NCBI GenBank assembly: GCA_029260795.1
Contig: JAJDCO010000089.1
Span: 1-64,000 of the forward strand
Direction: 5' to 3'
DNA: 64,000 nucleotides
Source: Planctomycetota bacterium
GTDB lineage: Bacteria; Planctomycetota; OFTM77
The notes below the pieces were generated by a model. That model ran no database searches. It worked only from the letters and a program-made list of their open reading frames with translations, and was not told where the DNA came from. Both the position numbers and the translations under genes were made by a program. Every line of letters starts with the position of its first letter. The first letter of the stretch is position 1. Below are positions 25,864 to 34,447 of this stretch, piece after piece.

Positions 25864-25935
25864 TCAGAGTACAGACCGCGCCACGAGCTCGAGGTTACGA
25901 TAATCGACCTCGCCGTCGAGTCGGCGCCGAAAGCT
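25864..25935 (-). pseudogene. possible remnant of a DUF1080-type gene 3' end
   Basis: About 23 minus-strand codons before TGA 25864-25866 read RLDGEVDYRNLELV, which resembles the last strand of DUF1080 (3-keto-disaccharide hydrolase) domains, often G-V-YRN-. Nothing upstream supports the family. This is a weak call based on one short motif in the gap between recQ and the C45-type hydrolase gene. Confidence 0.22.
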
Positions 25936-25950
25936 TACTCGGCCGCTACT

Positions 25951-26967
25951 TCACTGCCGCCGCCGAAGGAGTCGAGAGATCTTCTTCGCGGGCAGAGCTC
26001 CGAAGCCAACGATCAGCTCCCCGTCGATCGGACGGTCGAGGCTCTGGACGACCTTCTGATCCGGCCAACGAAACTCGGCTCGCCGCGCGTCGGGTTGGTA
26101 GGCGACCGTATAGATCGTCCCGTAGCCGCCGGCCCAATCCGTCGCATACAGGGGCGGCGCGAGGAAGGCATCCAGGAAAGCCTGGCCCGCGGTGTTCCGA
26201 CTCCTCAGGAGCTTCGCCAAGTGACGCTCACGCCTCAAGCTACTCGCGTCCCGGTCGGACAGAGGCCACTCGAGCTCGGCTTGGTGGTTGGTGGCGACGG
26301 CCTCGCGCCGAACGCGCGTCTCCGTGCGCGGGGCGAGGCAAGCGACGGCGTGATCGCCGCTGGCATCGAGCACCGAGACGTTGTAGGCCATGTGAGAGGG
26401 CACTCTCCTCAGCACGCTCAGCGCTTCCTCGGTCGTCGCACACGTTTCCAGGACATACCGTAGGATGAGCGGGATCCCGAACCCCTTTCCCACAGATCGG
26501 CGGCTGCCGAAGGCGAGTGAGACGGCGAGCCCGTCCGAGTTCATCCCATCGAGCGCACCCCACAAGCAGTCGAGCGACGCGATCACTCGACGCTCGGGAG
26601 TCCAAGCACTCGTCAGAGAGGCTCCCTCGCAAGCCAGTGGGTGATAGTCGTAGTTGCGCACGAGCAGAGGATGCTCACGAGACCAGACGGCCTGCGAGCA
26701 ACCGGCCGCGTAGGCGGGCGGACACCACAGGCTCAGCATCCGCGCGACCACGGGCCCTTCGTCGAGAAGATCGACGAGGCGCTGCCAGGTATCGACGAGC
26801 TCCGGAACGTGCTGGCGCAGTGCCGCGCGGCACTCGCGGAGGCTGGGGCGGCTGCGGTTGCCGTCCCGCAGGTACCAAGCTCGGCACGCTTCCAGGCTGC
26901 TCGCCGCGAGCTCGGCCCAGCCCGGACCCGGCTCGGTCTCTGCGATCCAACGAAAGTGGAGATCCAA
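25951..26967 (-). CDS. C45-type autoproteolytic acyltransferase/hydrolase (Ntn fold)
   Basis: A roughly 338-residue cytoplasmic amidohydrolase-type protein related to acyl-CoA:6-aminopenicillanic-acid acyltransferase and bile-acid-hydrolase-like enzymes. The motif AAGCSQAVW is the expected self-cleavage and nucleophile Cys, followed by LVRNYDYHP. Further family blocks are WGALDGMNSDGLAVSLAFG, GFGIPLILRYVLETC and VATNHQ. The natural acyl substrate is not known. I choose TTG 26967, 4 bases after the upstream stop, because family members start near this residue; ATG 27033 would overlap the upstream gene by 62 bases. Neither has a strong ribosome site. Coupling to the preceding gene is likely. 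Confidence 0.75.
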   Translation of the reverse strand: MDLHFRWIAETEPGPGWAELAASSLEACRAWYLRDGNRSRPSLRECRAALRQHVPELVDTWQRLVDLLDEGPVVARMLSLWCPPAYAAGCSQAVWSREHPLLVRNYDYHPLACEGASLTSAWTPERRVIASLDCLWGALDGMNSDGLAVSLAFGSRRSVGKGFGIPLILRYVLETCATTEEALSVLRRVPSHMAYNVSVLDASGDHAVACLAPRTETRVRREAVATNHQAELEWPLSDRDASSLRRERHLAKLLRSRNTAGQAFLDAFLAPPLYATDWAGGYGTIYTVAYQPDARRAEFRWPDQKVVQSLDRPIDGELIVGFGALPAKKISRLLRRRQ

Positions 26968-26971
26968 GGCG

Positions 26972-27469
26972 CTACAGCATCTTGAAGCCGGCGGCTTCCG
27001 CGACCCGCTCGACCTCGGCCGGAGGTTCCGCACTGACGCTGCTGGATTCGTAAAGCCCGCGGATGCCGTCGATCCAGGCCTTGGCGCGGTTTCTCAGCCG
27101 GAAGCCCTTTCCCATGAGACGCTCGGGTGTGACGAGGATGCCGAGGTCGGCGCCTTCGTAGAACCAGTCCCCTTCCTTGGCGATCCTGAGGAAGAAGGCC
27201 CGATCCTCGCGTTGCACCGTGCGGCGATGGGTCTGCACGCGCACGAAGTGCGCTCGGCCGTCGGCGTCGAGCTCGTTGACCCCGGACCGCGGCGCCTTCG
27301 TGATCTTCTCGATCTCCTCGCCGTTGATCTCCTCGATGCTCTGGAAGACCGGATGCGGCTTCTCGCTGGGAACGAAGACGTGAGGATGCGCGCCGTCGAA
27401 GCAGTCCCCGGGCCGAAGCGGCGGTCGTCGCGCCAGCGAACTGGCCGACGCCCGGTGCGACGACGGCAT
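26972..27469 (-). CDS. hypothetical protein, 165 residues
   Basis: Not recognised. Composition changes from Arg/Ser-rich in the first 20 residues to a balanced globular sequence (HVFVPSEKPHPVFQSIEEIN, FFLRIAKEGDWFYEGADLGI, LMGKGFRLRNRAKAWIDGIR), which argues that it is a real protein and that the true start may lie a little inside. No signal peptide or membrane segment. The stop TAG is 4 bases before the TTG proposed for the C45-type hydrolase, so the two are probably co-transcribed and functionally linked. No ribosome site is obvious at ATG 27469. Confidence 0.5.
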   Translation of the reverse strand: MPSSHRASASSLARRPPLRPGDCFDGAHPHVFVPSEKPHPVFQSIEEINGEEIEKITKAPRSGVNELDADGRAHFVRVQTHRRTVQREDRAFFLRIAKEGDWFYEGADLGILVTPERLMGKGFRLRNRAKAWIDGIRGLYESSSVSAEPPAEVERVAEAAGFKML

Positions 27470-27812
27470 GCCGTCGCGCGATGAGACTCTCGTTCTTGTT
27501 CATGTTCTGCTCGCAAGCGGAAGGGTCGTCAGAGGCTGGCGTCGATGCCAGCCGAACCCACTGGACAACCCGGGGGTTCGGTCGGGGCCAAACATCAATC
27601 GGGTCGTTCTTGGGGACGAGAGCGCCTTTGCCGCTCGTCGGTCTCCCGTCGTGCCGGGAAACCGATCCACAATGCTAGGATGCTACGGCATCGCCATCTC
27701 GCGTTCCCACAGCATTCACCTGCCGGCACACCGAGCCCACTCACGATGGTCCGGGTGCGCGTTTGACGCCGTTTCCCGCGGTCGATCTGCGATTCGAAAG
27801 GCTTGCTCCTCC
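27470..27812. other. divergent intergenic region
   Basis: This 343-base stretch separates the hypothetical protein gene (minus) from the aldehyde dehydrogenase gene (plus). The only structure noted is a perfect 7-base-pair hairpin GGCTGGC-GTCGAT-GCCAGCC at 27534-27553. It must hold both promoters, but none can be assigned with confidence. Confidence 0.4.
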
Positions 27813-29240
27813 ATGCAACGAGCTCTCATGCGTATCGGGTCCGAGCTTCGAGATTCCGAGGACGTCGAGACCATTACCAGCCCTTGGAATGGTGAGCCGG
27901 TCGGTGAGGTTTGCGTCGCCTCCTCCACCGACGTGGATGATGCGATCGCCGCGGCGTCTGTGGCTTTCGAGACGACGCGCCGAATGCCGACCCACCAGCG
28001 GGTCTCCATCCTCGAGGGCACCGCCCACCGGCTCTCCGCGCGAACCGAGGAGCTCGCGACCCTGATGGCACGCGAGAGCGGCAAGCCGATTCGATTCTGC
28101 CGGGGCGAGGTGCGGCGAGCGGTCGTGACCTTCACTCTCGGCGCGGTGGAGGCGCGAAGTCTCGGCGGCGAGGTGATCCCGATCGATCTCGAGGAGCGCG
28201 CCGAGGGCCGGACCTGCTTCACGATGCGCGTTCCGCGTGGCCCCGTCGCCGCCATCTCGCCGTTCAACTTCCCGCTCAATCTGATCGCCCACAAGCTGAG
28301 TCCCGCCATTGCCATCGGGGCCTCTACCGTGCTCAAGCCTCCGCCGCAATGCCCGCTGACGGGACACGTCCTCGGAGACATCTTGGCGGAAGCCGGCTTG
28401 CCGGACGGTGCGCTCAACGTCGTCCACTGCATCCCCGAGAACGCTCAGCGCCTGGTCGAGGATCCGCGACTGGCGGTGCTGTCCTTCACCGGCAGCGACA
28501 CGGTGGGGTGGAAGCTCAAGAGCTTGGCCGGAAAGAAGCAAGTGCTGCTCGAGCTGGGTGGGAATGCGCCCTGCATTGTGGACGAGGAGACCGACCTCGA
28601 GGCGATTATGCCGTCGATCGTGACCGGCTCTTGGGCCAATGCCGGGCAAGTGTGCATCAAGGTGCAGCGGATCCTCGTCCATCGCTCGAGCTTCGCGTCG
28701 TTCCTCGAGCGATTCGTCGCCGCGACCCGCCCATTGCGGTGCGGCGATCCGATGGACGAGAGCACGGTGGTCGGTCCTCTCATCGAGCCGAAGCACGTCG
28801 ACCGGGTATTGGAGTGGATCCGAGAGGCCACCGACGGCGGGGCGACGCTACATTGCGGCGGCAAAGCCGAAGGGCCGGTCGTGCTGCCGACCATCTTGAC
28901 GGGCACCCATTCGGACATGCGCGTGTGTAAGGACGAGGTCTTCGGCCCGGTGACCCTGGTCGAGCCTTTCGAGCGATTCGAGGATGCGATCGCCGTGTGC
29001 AACGCGTCGCGCTTCGGCCTGCAGGCGGGCGTCTTCACGCGCGAGCTCGGACACGCCATGACCGCCATTCGAGAGCTCGAGTACGGCGGCGTCATGATCA
29101 ACGACGTCCCGACCTTCCGGGTCGACAACTTCCCCTACGGTGGCTCCAAGGACTCGGGCTTCGGGCGCGAGGGCGTCCGATACGCGATGGAGGAGATGAC
29201 CGAGCCCAAGGTGATCGTGATGCGCGCGCCTCCCGCCTGA
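27813..29240 (+). CDS. NAD(P)-dependent aldehyde dehydrogenase
   Basis: A 475-residue cytoplasmic ALDH superfamily enzyme of standard length. Visible motifs: ISPFNFPLNLIAHKLSPAIA with the cofactor-binding Asn, KPPPQCPLTG, SFTGSDTVGW, LELGGNAP with the general-base Glu, and GQVCIKVQR with the catalytic Cys. DEVFGPV and NFPYGGSKDSGFGREG complete the family signature. The sequence is nearest in feel to succinate-semialdehyde, lactaldehyde and glyceraldehyde-3-phosphate (non-phosphorylating) types. A role in the last oxidative step of pentose breakdown is possible, but the gene is 24 kb from that operon. ATG 27813 is chosen because the domain begins there; an alternative is ATG 27828. Confidence 0.88.
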   Translation: MQRALMRIGSELRDSEDVETITSPWNGEPVGEVCVASSTDVDDAIAAASVAFETTRRMPTHQRVSILEGTAHRLSARTEELATLMARESGKPIRFCRGEVRRAVVTFTLGAVEARSLGGEVIPIDLEERAEGRTCFTMRVPRGPVAAISPFNFPLNLIAHKLSPAIAIGASTVLKPPPQCPLTGHVLGDILAEAGLPDGALNVVHCIPENAQRLVEDPRLAVLSFTGSDTVGWKLKSLAGKKQVLLELGGNAPCIVDEETDLEAIMPSIVTGSWANAGQVCIKVQRILVHRSSFASFLERFVAATRPLRCGDPMDESTVVGPLIEPKHVDRVLEWIREATDGGATLHCGGKAEGPVVLPTILTGTHSDMRVCKDEVFGPVTLVEPFERFEDAIAVCNASRFGLQAGVFTRELGHAMTAIRELEYGGVMINDVPTFRVDNFPYGGSKDSGFGREGVRYAMEEMTEPKVIVMRAPPA

Positions 29241-29305
29241 TCGATCCGAGCGTCCGAGCGCGCACGACTCCATTCGGTGTGCTGCTGCGCGAAGCTCCCG
29301 CCGCC

Positions 29306-30277
29306 TCACAACGTGATGACGACCTTTCCTCGAGCGTGTCCCTCTCCGAGAGTGCGGATCGCTTCGGGCACCTCACTCAGCGGGTAGCGCTTGTCGATGA
29401 CGGGCACGATCTTCCTGGCTTCGAACTCCCGCACGACCGTGGCCAGCGCCTCCGAGCTCGGACTCACCGCCAGCAAGCGCATCTTCTTGCTCCCGGTCAT
29501 GGAGAACAACGATCCCAGCGAGAGGACCTGGACCAGCCGCAGCATGGATCCTCCGACCAGGAGGTAAGTTCCCCCGAGCCGCAGAGCTCGCCGGCAGTCG
29601 AAGATCGACCGATGGGCCGCGAGATCGAGAATCAGGTCATAGTGCTGCCTGTTTCGGGTGAAGTCTTCCCGAGTGTAGTCGATGACATGGTCTGCTCCGA
29701 GCGAGCGGAGCAGGTCCGACTTCTCCGAGTTGTCGACGCCGGTGACCTCCGCTCCCAACCGCTTGGCAAGCTGCACCGCAAACGTCCCGGCTCCCCCTCC
29801 CGCGCCGACGATCAGGACCCGCTGTCCTGGCTGAGCGCGTCCCTTGTCGGTGATCCCCTGCCAGGCGATCACCGCCGCTTGCGGGAGGGTCGCCGCTTCG
29901 TCGAAGCCGAGCTGCGCAGGCTTAAGCGCCAAGGGAGCGCTCTGGGGCACGGAGATGTACTCGGCAAATGTGCCAAAACCACACCACATCGTGTCCCCGA
30001 GCACTTCATCCCCGGGCCGAAACTGCTTCACATTCCGGCCCACTGCTTCCACGCACCCCGCGAAGTCGGAACCGAGGATCCTGATTCTCGGCTTTCGAAG
30101 CCCTCCGAACAGTCGGACATAGAGCGGCGCGCCCGTCAGGTTTTCCCAGTCGGATGCGCTCACGGATGCCGCCTCGACTCTGACCAACAGCTCGTCGTCC
30201 CCGAAGGTCGGCTTCTCGATCTCTTCCAGCCTGAGAACATTCGGTGAACCATATCGGTCGCGAACGATTGCCTTCAT
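29306..30277 (-). CDS. MDR-family quinone oxidoreductase-like NAD(P)-dependent dehydrogenase
   Basis: A 323-residue medium-chain dehydrogenase/reductase without the structural or catalytic zinc ligands. N-terminal GroES-like part MKAIVRDRYGSPNVLRLEEI, with ILGSDFAGCVEAVG, FRPGDEVLG and FGTFAEYI. The Rossmann part has VLIVGAGGGAGTFAVQLAK and the AEVTGVDNSEK cofactor loop, then LGADHVIDY and RGKVVITL at the end. This matches the zeta-crystallin/NADPH:quinone reductase-like branch. It is convergent with the aldehyde dehydrogenase gene and has no obvious partner. Confidence 0.88.
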   Translation of the reverse strand: MKAIVRDRYGSPNVLRLEEIEKPTFGDDELLVRVEAASVSASDWENLTGAPLYVRLFGGLRKPRIRILGSDFAGCVEAVGRNVKQFRPGDEVLGDTMWCGFGTFAEYISVPQSAPLALKPAQLGFDEAATLPQAAVIAWQGITDKGRAQPGQRVLIVGAGGGAGTFAVQLAKRLGAEVTGVDNSEKSDLLRSLGADHVIDYTREDFTRNRQHYDLILDLAAHRSIFDCRRALRLGGTYLLVGGSMLRLVQVLSLGSLFSMTGSKKMRLLAVSPSSEALATVVREFEARKIVPVIDKRYPLSEVPEAIRTLGEGHARGKVVITL

Positions 30278-30392
30278 TTGAAGTCCCCAAGTGGGAGCCC
30301 CGACCGGCGAGCTTCTCCGGTCCGCGGCTTTGGTCCGTCACGAACGCATCGTACTCTTTCGGCGAGCCCGAGGCCGGCCGCGACTGCCCGAT

Positions 30393-31514
30393 CTAGCGCT
30401 CGACCGAATACGCCTCGATCCACTCGTAGCCGAGCCAGCCGGCGTGGGTCGTGACATGCATGCGGGACTGGTGCGGCTCGAGCCGTTCGAAGGTCGATCT
30501 CGGGACGCGAACCCAACGCACGTCGTCCTCGGTCCACCAGGAGGCGAGGCCGGCGTAGTACTTCAGGTCGTCCTTGTCCTTGCGGACGTTCTTCCCGACC
30601 ACGGTCACGAGGTGTTGCTCGGCCGGTGCGGTGTCGAAGACGCCGTTGAACAAGAGCAGCGCCCCCGAGACGAAGAGCGGTACGACGAGCAACGTGACGA
30701 GAGCCAGCCCGCGCACGAGGCCGTAGGGCGAAGTGCGACCTTGAACGGCGAGCGCCAGGGCGAAGACGATCGGCCCGACGAGCGGGAGTCCCACCAGAGC
30801 GCAGAGCGGCAACACGGTCTCCGGCCGCACGAGGGTGAACACGGTGGATCCGGCGATCAGCATTCCGAGGCCCGACACACCCAAGACGCCCAGCGCCGTC
30901 CAAGCCGCCACGACCACGGGATCGACCTTCGGCGCCGCCCGCACTTCGTGCCGCTTGGCAAAGGCGGTCACAGCTCGGGCGAGCGGAGCCAGCTCCTCGA
31001 CCAGATTCAGGAGGACCGCGGCTGTCGAGCCGTCCCCGACCGCCTTACGGGCCAGAGTCGCCGCGACGTGATCGCCGTCGAGCTGCACGATGTGCGGCCC
31101 ACGCTCGAACAGCCGCCGCACGACGGTGCGACCGAGGCGCTTGGTGAGGAGGGCCGATGTCAGCTCGAGGTCACGGGTCTGCACCTGGAAGTCCGTGTCG
31201 AAGCGCGTGTCTCGAGAGTGAAACCGCCACGCCGGAACGAAGCCGGCCATCCAGCGATCGAGCGTCCCGAGGCGCGTCACTCGGAATCGGCCCGCGAATC
31301 GGCACGGGACTTCCACGACCCACCCTTGTTGCTTCGGCAGTACCCGCAGGCGGAATTCGACTCCTTCGTGCCGCGCCTCGAGCACCCCGCTCTGGACCTT
31401 GCCGTCACAGCGCTCGGCGAGCTCTTCCAACAAGGCCGCATCGGCCTTCGAGCCGCGCTTTGAGACGGCCCTCTGAATCATCAACGTCGAGGCGGCGGAT
31501 ACGGGCATGGTCAA
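30393..31514 (-). CDS. three-pass membrane protein of the SPFH operon
   Basis: A 373-residue protein, family not recognised. Residues 1-190 are soluble and resemble a block in the membrane protein at 38499-39932 (LTSALLTKRLGRTVVRRLFE here against LVAALLTKDVRRSL there). Residues 200-290 contain three transmembrane helices (VVVAAWTALGVLGVSGLGML, VLPLCALVGLPLVGPIVFAL, LVRGLALVTLLVVPLFVSGA). The soluble tail ends with LASWWTEDDVRWVRVPRSTF. Its ATG overlaps the stop of the ribbon-helix-helix gene (ATGA at 31511-31514), so translation is coupled. It is the third gene of an operon with an SPFH protein, which suggests a membrane-microdomain role. Confidence 0.75.
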   Translation of the reverse strand: MTMPVSAASTLMIQRAVSKRGSKADAALLEELAERCDGKVQSGVLEARHEGVEFRLRVLPKQQGWVVEVPCRFAGRFRVTRLGTLDRWMAGFVPAWRFHSRDTRFDTDFQVQTRDLELTSALLTKRLGRTVVRRLFERGPHIVQLDGDHVAATLARKAVGDGSTAAVLLNLVEELAPLARAVTAFAKRHEVRAAPKVDPVVVAAWTALGVLGVSGLGMLIAGSTVFTLVRPETVLPLCALVGLPLVGPIVFALALAVQGRTSPYGLVRGLALVTLLVVPLFVSGALLLFNGVFDTAPAEQHLVTVVGKNVRKDKDDLKYYAGLASWWTEDDVRWVRVPRSTFERLEPHQSRMHVTTHAGWLGYEWIEAYSVER

Positions 31515-31744
31515 CTCTCTTCGTCTTCGCCCTTGCGGCGCTTGAGTGCCTGGCGCAGCAGAAACTCGATGTGAGCGTTCAAGCTACGGAGCTCGGCATT
31601 GGCCCAGCCCCGCAGCTCGTCCATCAGCTCGGGAGACAGGCGCAATAGGAACGGCTTGCGCGCCGGTTTCTTCTTCTTCTTCTTGGGAGCGCTGTCGCCT
31701 GCCACCGCGTCCTCTTCCTTGGAGTCGGCGTGCCCGGTCGGCAC
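31511..31744 (-). CDS. Arc/ribbon-helix-helix-type small protein
   Basis: A 77-residue protein. The first 30 residues are acidic then Lys-rich (a run of six Lys). Residues 30-66 fit a ribbon-helix-helix DNA-binding fold: KPFLLRLSPELMDELRGWAN, then AELRSLNAHIEFLLRQAL, where the LNAHIEFLLRQAL helix is typical of Arc/antitoxin-type repressors. It lies 13 bases after the SPFH gene and overlaps the membrane-protein gene. Small Arc-like proteins beside SPFH genes recur in several phyla, from memory. It may autoregulate the operon through the palindrome at 32679-32702. Confidence 0.82.
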   Translation of the reverse strand: MPTGHADSKEEDAVAGDSAPKKKKKKPARKPFLLRLSPELMDELRGWANAELRSLNAHIEFLLRQALKRRKGEDEES

Positions 31745-31757
31745 GCCCGGTCGTCGA

Positions 31758-32654
31758 TCAGTTGTACAAGCTGCCCGTGTTCAACACCGGCTGCGGCGCC
31801 ACACCACCGCACAGCACCACCAGCAGGTTGCCGACCAGCGTCGCTCGCCGCTCGGCATCGAGCTCGACGACCTGCTTCTCTCCGAGCTGGATCAGCGCGT
31901 CTTCGACCATGCCGACCGCACCCTCGACGATCTTCTTGCGCGCCGCGATGATGGCATCAGCTTGTTGACGTTGCAGCATGGCGGACGCGATCTCGGGCGC
32001 ATAGGCGAGGTGGCTGATGCGCGCTTCGAGGACCTCGATACCCGCGCGATCGAGGCGCTGCTGCAGCTCGGTCTCGAGCTCCGCCGACACCTGCTCGGTA
32101 TCGGTGCGCAGCGAGGAGATGCTGTCGGCGATCTCTTCCGATTGGTCGTCATAGGGATGGCTCTTGGCCAGCTGGCGGACGGCCGTCTCGATCTGCACGT
32201 CGACATACTGAAAGAAGTCCTCGACGTCGAACTGCGCCTGGGCCGTGTCCTTCACGAGCCAGACGACGACCGCGCCGATCTCGATCGGGTTGCCGGTCAG
32301 ATCGTTCACCTTCACCCGCTCGCTCGAGAGGTTGTGCGCCTTGAGCGACATCTTGTGCTTCAGCGTGAACGGGTTGGTCCAGAAGAAGCCTTGGGTGCGG
32401 ACCGTGCCGCGGTACTTGCCGAACAGCACCAGCACGCGGGCCATGTTCGGGTTGACGATGAAGTAACCGAACAGCGAGATGAACGAGAACAGAGCCGCGA
32501 AGATCAGGCCGACGATGTACCAGACGTTGGGCATCGACTCGATCTGGGCACCGAAGGGGATGTAGACGGCCCAGAAGACGATCGTGCCGATCAACGTCAG
32601 CCAGCCCGACAGGGCGTTGAATCCGGTCTCACTCGACGGAGTGCGGTTGGTCAT
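31758..32654 (-). CDS. SPFH (band 7) domain membrane protein
   Basis: A 298-residue scaffold-type protein of the stomatin/prohibitin/flotillin superfamily. Two N-terminal transmembrane helices (WLTLIGTIVFWAVYIPFGA and WYIVGLIFAALFSFISLFGY) lead into the SPFH domain: NPNMARVLVLFGKYRGTVR, GFFWTNPF, NDLTGNPIEIGAVVVW. The helical part has EIADSISSLRTDTEQVSAEL, IEVLEARISHLAYAPEIA and MLQRQQADAIIAARKKIVEG. ATG 32654 is chosen for AAGGAG about 10 bases upstream. It is the first gene of a three-gene operon. Members organise membrane microdomains or proteases. Confidence 0.92.
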   Translation of the reverse strand: MTNRTPSSETGFNALSGWLTLIGTIVFWAVYIPFGAQIESMPNVWYIVGLIFAALFSFISLFGYFIVNPNMARVLVLFGKYRGTVRTQGFFWTNPFTLKHKMSLKAHNLSSERVKVNDLTGNPIEIGAVVVWLVKDTAQAQFDVEDFFQYVDVQIETAVRQLAKSHPYDDQSEEIADSISSLRTDTEQVSAELETELQQRLDRAGIEVLEARISHLAYAPEIASAMLQRQQADAIIAARKKIVEGAVGMVEDALIQLGEKQVVELDAERRATLVGNLLVVLCGGVAPQPVLNTGSLYN

Positions 32655-32678
32655 GGATCGAGCTCCTTTTGGAAGTGC

Positions 32679-32712
32679 TATCACTTTGATATTCTCGTGA
32701 TACCGATGTGAT
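32679..32712 (-). promoter_or_regulatory. candidate operator/promoter of the SPFH operon
   Basis: A perfect inverted repeat TATCAC-N12-GTGATA occupies 32679-32702, 25 bases upstream of the SPFH start, with a third half-site GTGAT at 32708-32712. The stretch is strikingly A/T-rich for this genome. On the minus strand TTGCGA, 17 bases, GAATAT gives a weak promoter-like pair overlapping the dyad. The ribbon-helix-helix protein of the operon is the obvious candidate to bind it, by inference. Confidence 0.45.
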
Positions 32713-33241
32713 CGCAATCTATTTCTCGGGGCCGAGAGAAAAAAGTGCGCCCCTGGCCGCGAGCGCAACGGAAGGGCACCGCCATCCCGCCCGATGTCGA
32801 CGGGAGGCGTGTCCGCCCCCCCGAGGCTCGACCTCGAGGATCACGGCCACGACGATCAGGAGGACGAGCTTGATCAACAAGGCTTGGCGACCGCCGGAAC
32901 TGAACGTTGGACGTTGGTCAATCGTGACGACAGAGAAGGAGCGACGTGACGAACTCCGTTCGCGTCTCTGTAGGTTAACGTGTGCTGTCCGAGCTGCCCG
33001 GCGAGCCGCGCGGAGAAGCTTGGGGTGGGCGGTCGTGCCCCTCACGGGTCCTGGCAGAAGGCACGCTTCCCGATGTCTCCCAACCTGACGGATGGTTATC
33101 CTTGCGGATTGTCCTTGAGGACTTGAGCGACCATCGAGCGGGACTCCGGAGCACTTGAACCTCGCCCCGACCTGGGGTCTCAATTCATGACGTGACCTGG
33201 GGTCGGAAGGCCCCGGCGCGATTCGTGCCGAAAGGATGAAC
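32713..33241. other. intergenic region with repeat fragments
   Basis: There is no gene here. CCGTTCGCGTCTCTG at 32956-32970 is identical to one arm of the inverted repeat at 50648-50696. GACCTGGGGTC occurs twice, at 33169-33179 and 33194-33204, separated by CTCAATTCATGACGT-type sequence, and resembles the tail of repeat R1. No transposase frame was found. Confidence 0.5.
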
Positions 33242-34447
33242 ATGACCCGGCCGACCGTCCGGCTCCTCTCCGTGCTCCTCGGATACGCCCTGGCGGCTAC
33301 GGGGCTCGCGTCCGCTCAGATCGAGGTCGAGACGAAGGTGCGGCTCTTGCGCGTGCCGGACGGCGGGCTGCAGCCCCAAGCCCTCGTCGAGAACGAAACG
33401 GCGCACCTCCTGTACTTCCAGGGCGAGCCCGCGCACGGCGACCTGTTCCATGTGAGATGGTCGAACACGACCGAGACGTTCTCGCCAGCGATTCGAGTGA
33501 ACAACCAGGCCGGAAGCGCCGTGGCGATGGGGACGATACGGGGCGGGCAGATCGCCTTGGGTCAGGACGGGCGAGTCCATGTCGCTTGGAACGGATCGTC
33601 CCAGGCGCAACCGAAGGGGCCGAAGAGTCCGAAGATGCCCGAGGACAATCCGCACAACGGTCTCCCAATGCTGTATGCGCGTCTGAACGACTCTGGAACG
33701 GCGTTCGAGCCGCAGCGAAACCTCATGACTCGCTCCTTCGCTCTCGATGGTGGCGGATCGATCGCGGCGGACGGGCACGGCAACATCTACGTCGCGTGGC
33801 ACGCCTCCGATTCTGAGTCGCCCGCGGGAGAAGCCGGTCGACGCGTTTGGCTCTCGCACTCGCGAGACGGGGGGAAGACGTTTTCACCGGAGAGGCCGAT
33901 CCAAGACGAACGGACAGGTGCTTGTGGCTGCTGTGGCCTGCGCATTCTCGCCGGCGAGGAAAGCGGCGTCTTCGCGCTGTTTCGCTCGGCTTCTCGCGGA
34001 GTCCAGCGCGACATCACGCTCCTCGAATCCGACCAGGGCGACCGCTTCCGAGCGCACCCGGTTCATCCCTGGCAGATCGGAACCTGTCCGATGAGCAGCA
34101 TGTCGCTGCTCGCGTCGGGATCCCGAGTCCTCTGTGCGTGGGAGACGGACGGACAAGTGCACTTCGGTGCCTTCGATCGGAACGAGAAGCAACTGGGCCC
34201 CGTGGTCACGGCACCAGGTCCGCGCCGGGGCCGCAAGCACCCGGTCATGGCAGTCAATACACGGGGAGAGCTGATCCTCGTCTGGACCGAGGGCACCGGA
34301 TGGAAGCTAGGCGGCTCCGTCGCCTGGCAGGTCTTCGACTCCGCGGGGCGACCCACTGCGACGCGTGGCCGTCAGGACGGCGTGCCGGTATGGAGCCTGG
34401 CTGCGGTCTTCGCAAGAGCGGACGGCTCTTTCGTGATCGTCTACTAG
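33242..34447 (+). CDS. secreted Asp-box (BNR/sialidase-like) propeller protein
   Basis: A 401-residue exported protein with a signal peptide ending GLASAQ. The middle contains an Asp-box, SHSRDGGKTFSPERPI, and strands such as GQIALGQDGRVHVAWNG and SIAADGHGNIYVAWH, as in sialidase-like beta-propellers. It lacks the Arg triad of true sialidases as far as can be seen. Two Cys motifs stand out: GACGCCGLR and GTCPMSS. I remember these from unannotated planctomycete exo-sialidase-like proteins, where they may bind metal or form disulfides. ATG 33242 is preferred to ATG 33236 because AAAGG at 33231-33235 is then correctly spaced. The product's activity is unknown. Confidence 0.75.
   Translation: MTRPTVRLLSVLLGYALAATGLASAQIEVETKVRLLRVPDGGLQPQALVENETAHLLYFQGEPAHGDLFHVRWSNTTETFSPAIRVNNQAGSAVAMGTIRGGQIALGQDGRVHVAWNGSSQAQPKGPKSPKMPEDNPHNGLPMLYARLNDSGTAFEPQRNLMTRSFALDGGGSIAADGHGNIYVAWHASDSESPAGEAGRRVWLSHSRDGGKTFSPERPIQDERTGACGCCGLRILAGEESGVFALFRSASRGVQRDITLLESDQGDRFRAHPVHPWQIGTCPMSSMSLLASGSRVLCAWETDGQVHFGAFDRNEKQLGPVVTAPGPRRGRKHPVMAVNTRGELILVWTEGTGWKLGGSVAWQVFDSAGRPTATRGRQDGVPVWSLAAVFARADGSFVIVY

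Noticed and set aside
27813..29240. Aldehyde dehydrogenase assigned as the 2-oxoglutarate-semialdehyde step of pentose oxidation
   Set aside because: It is 24 kb from the pentose operon and sequence motifs do not fix the substrate.
32713..33241. Insertion-sequence remnant suggested by twin GACCTGGGGTC boxes
   Set aside because: No transposase frame or terminal inverted repeats; recorded only as repeat fragments.
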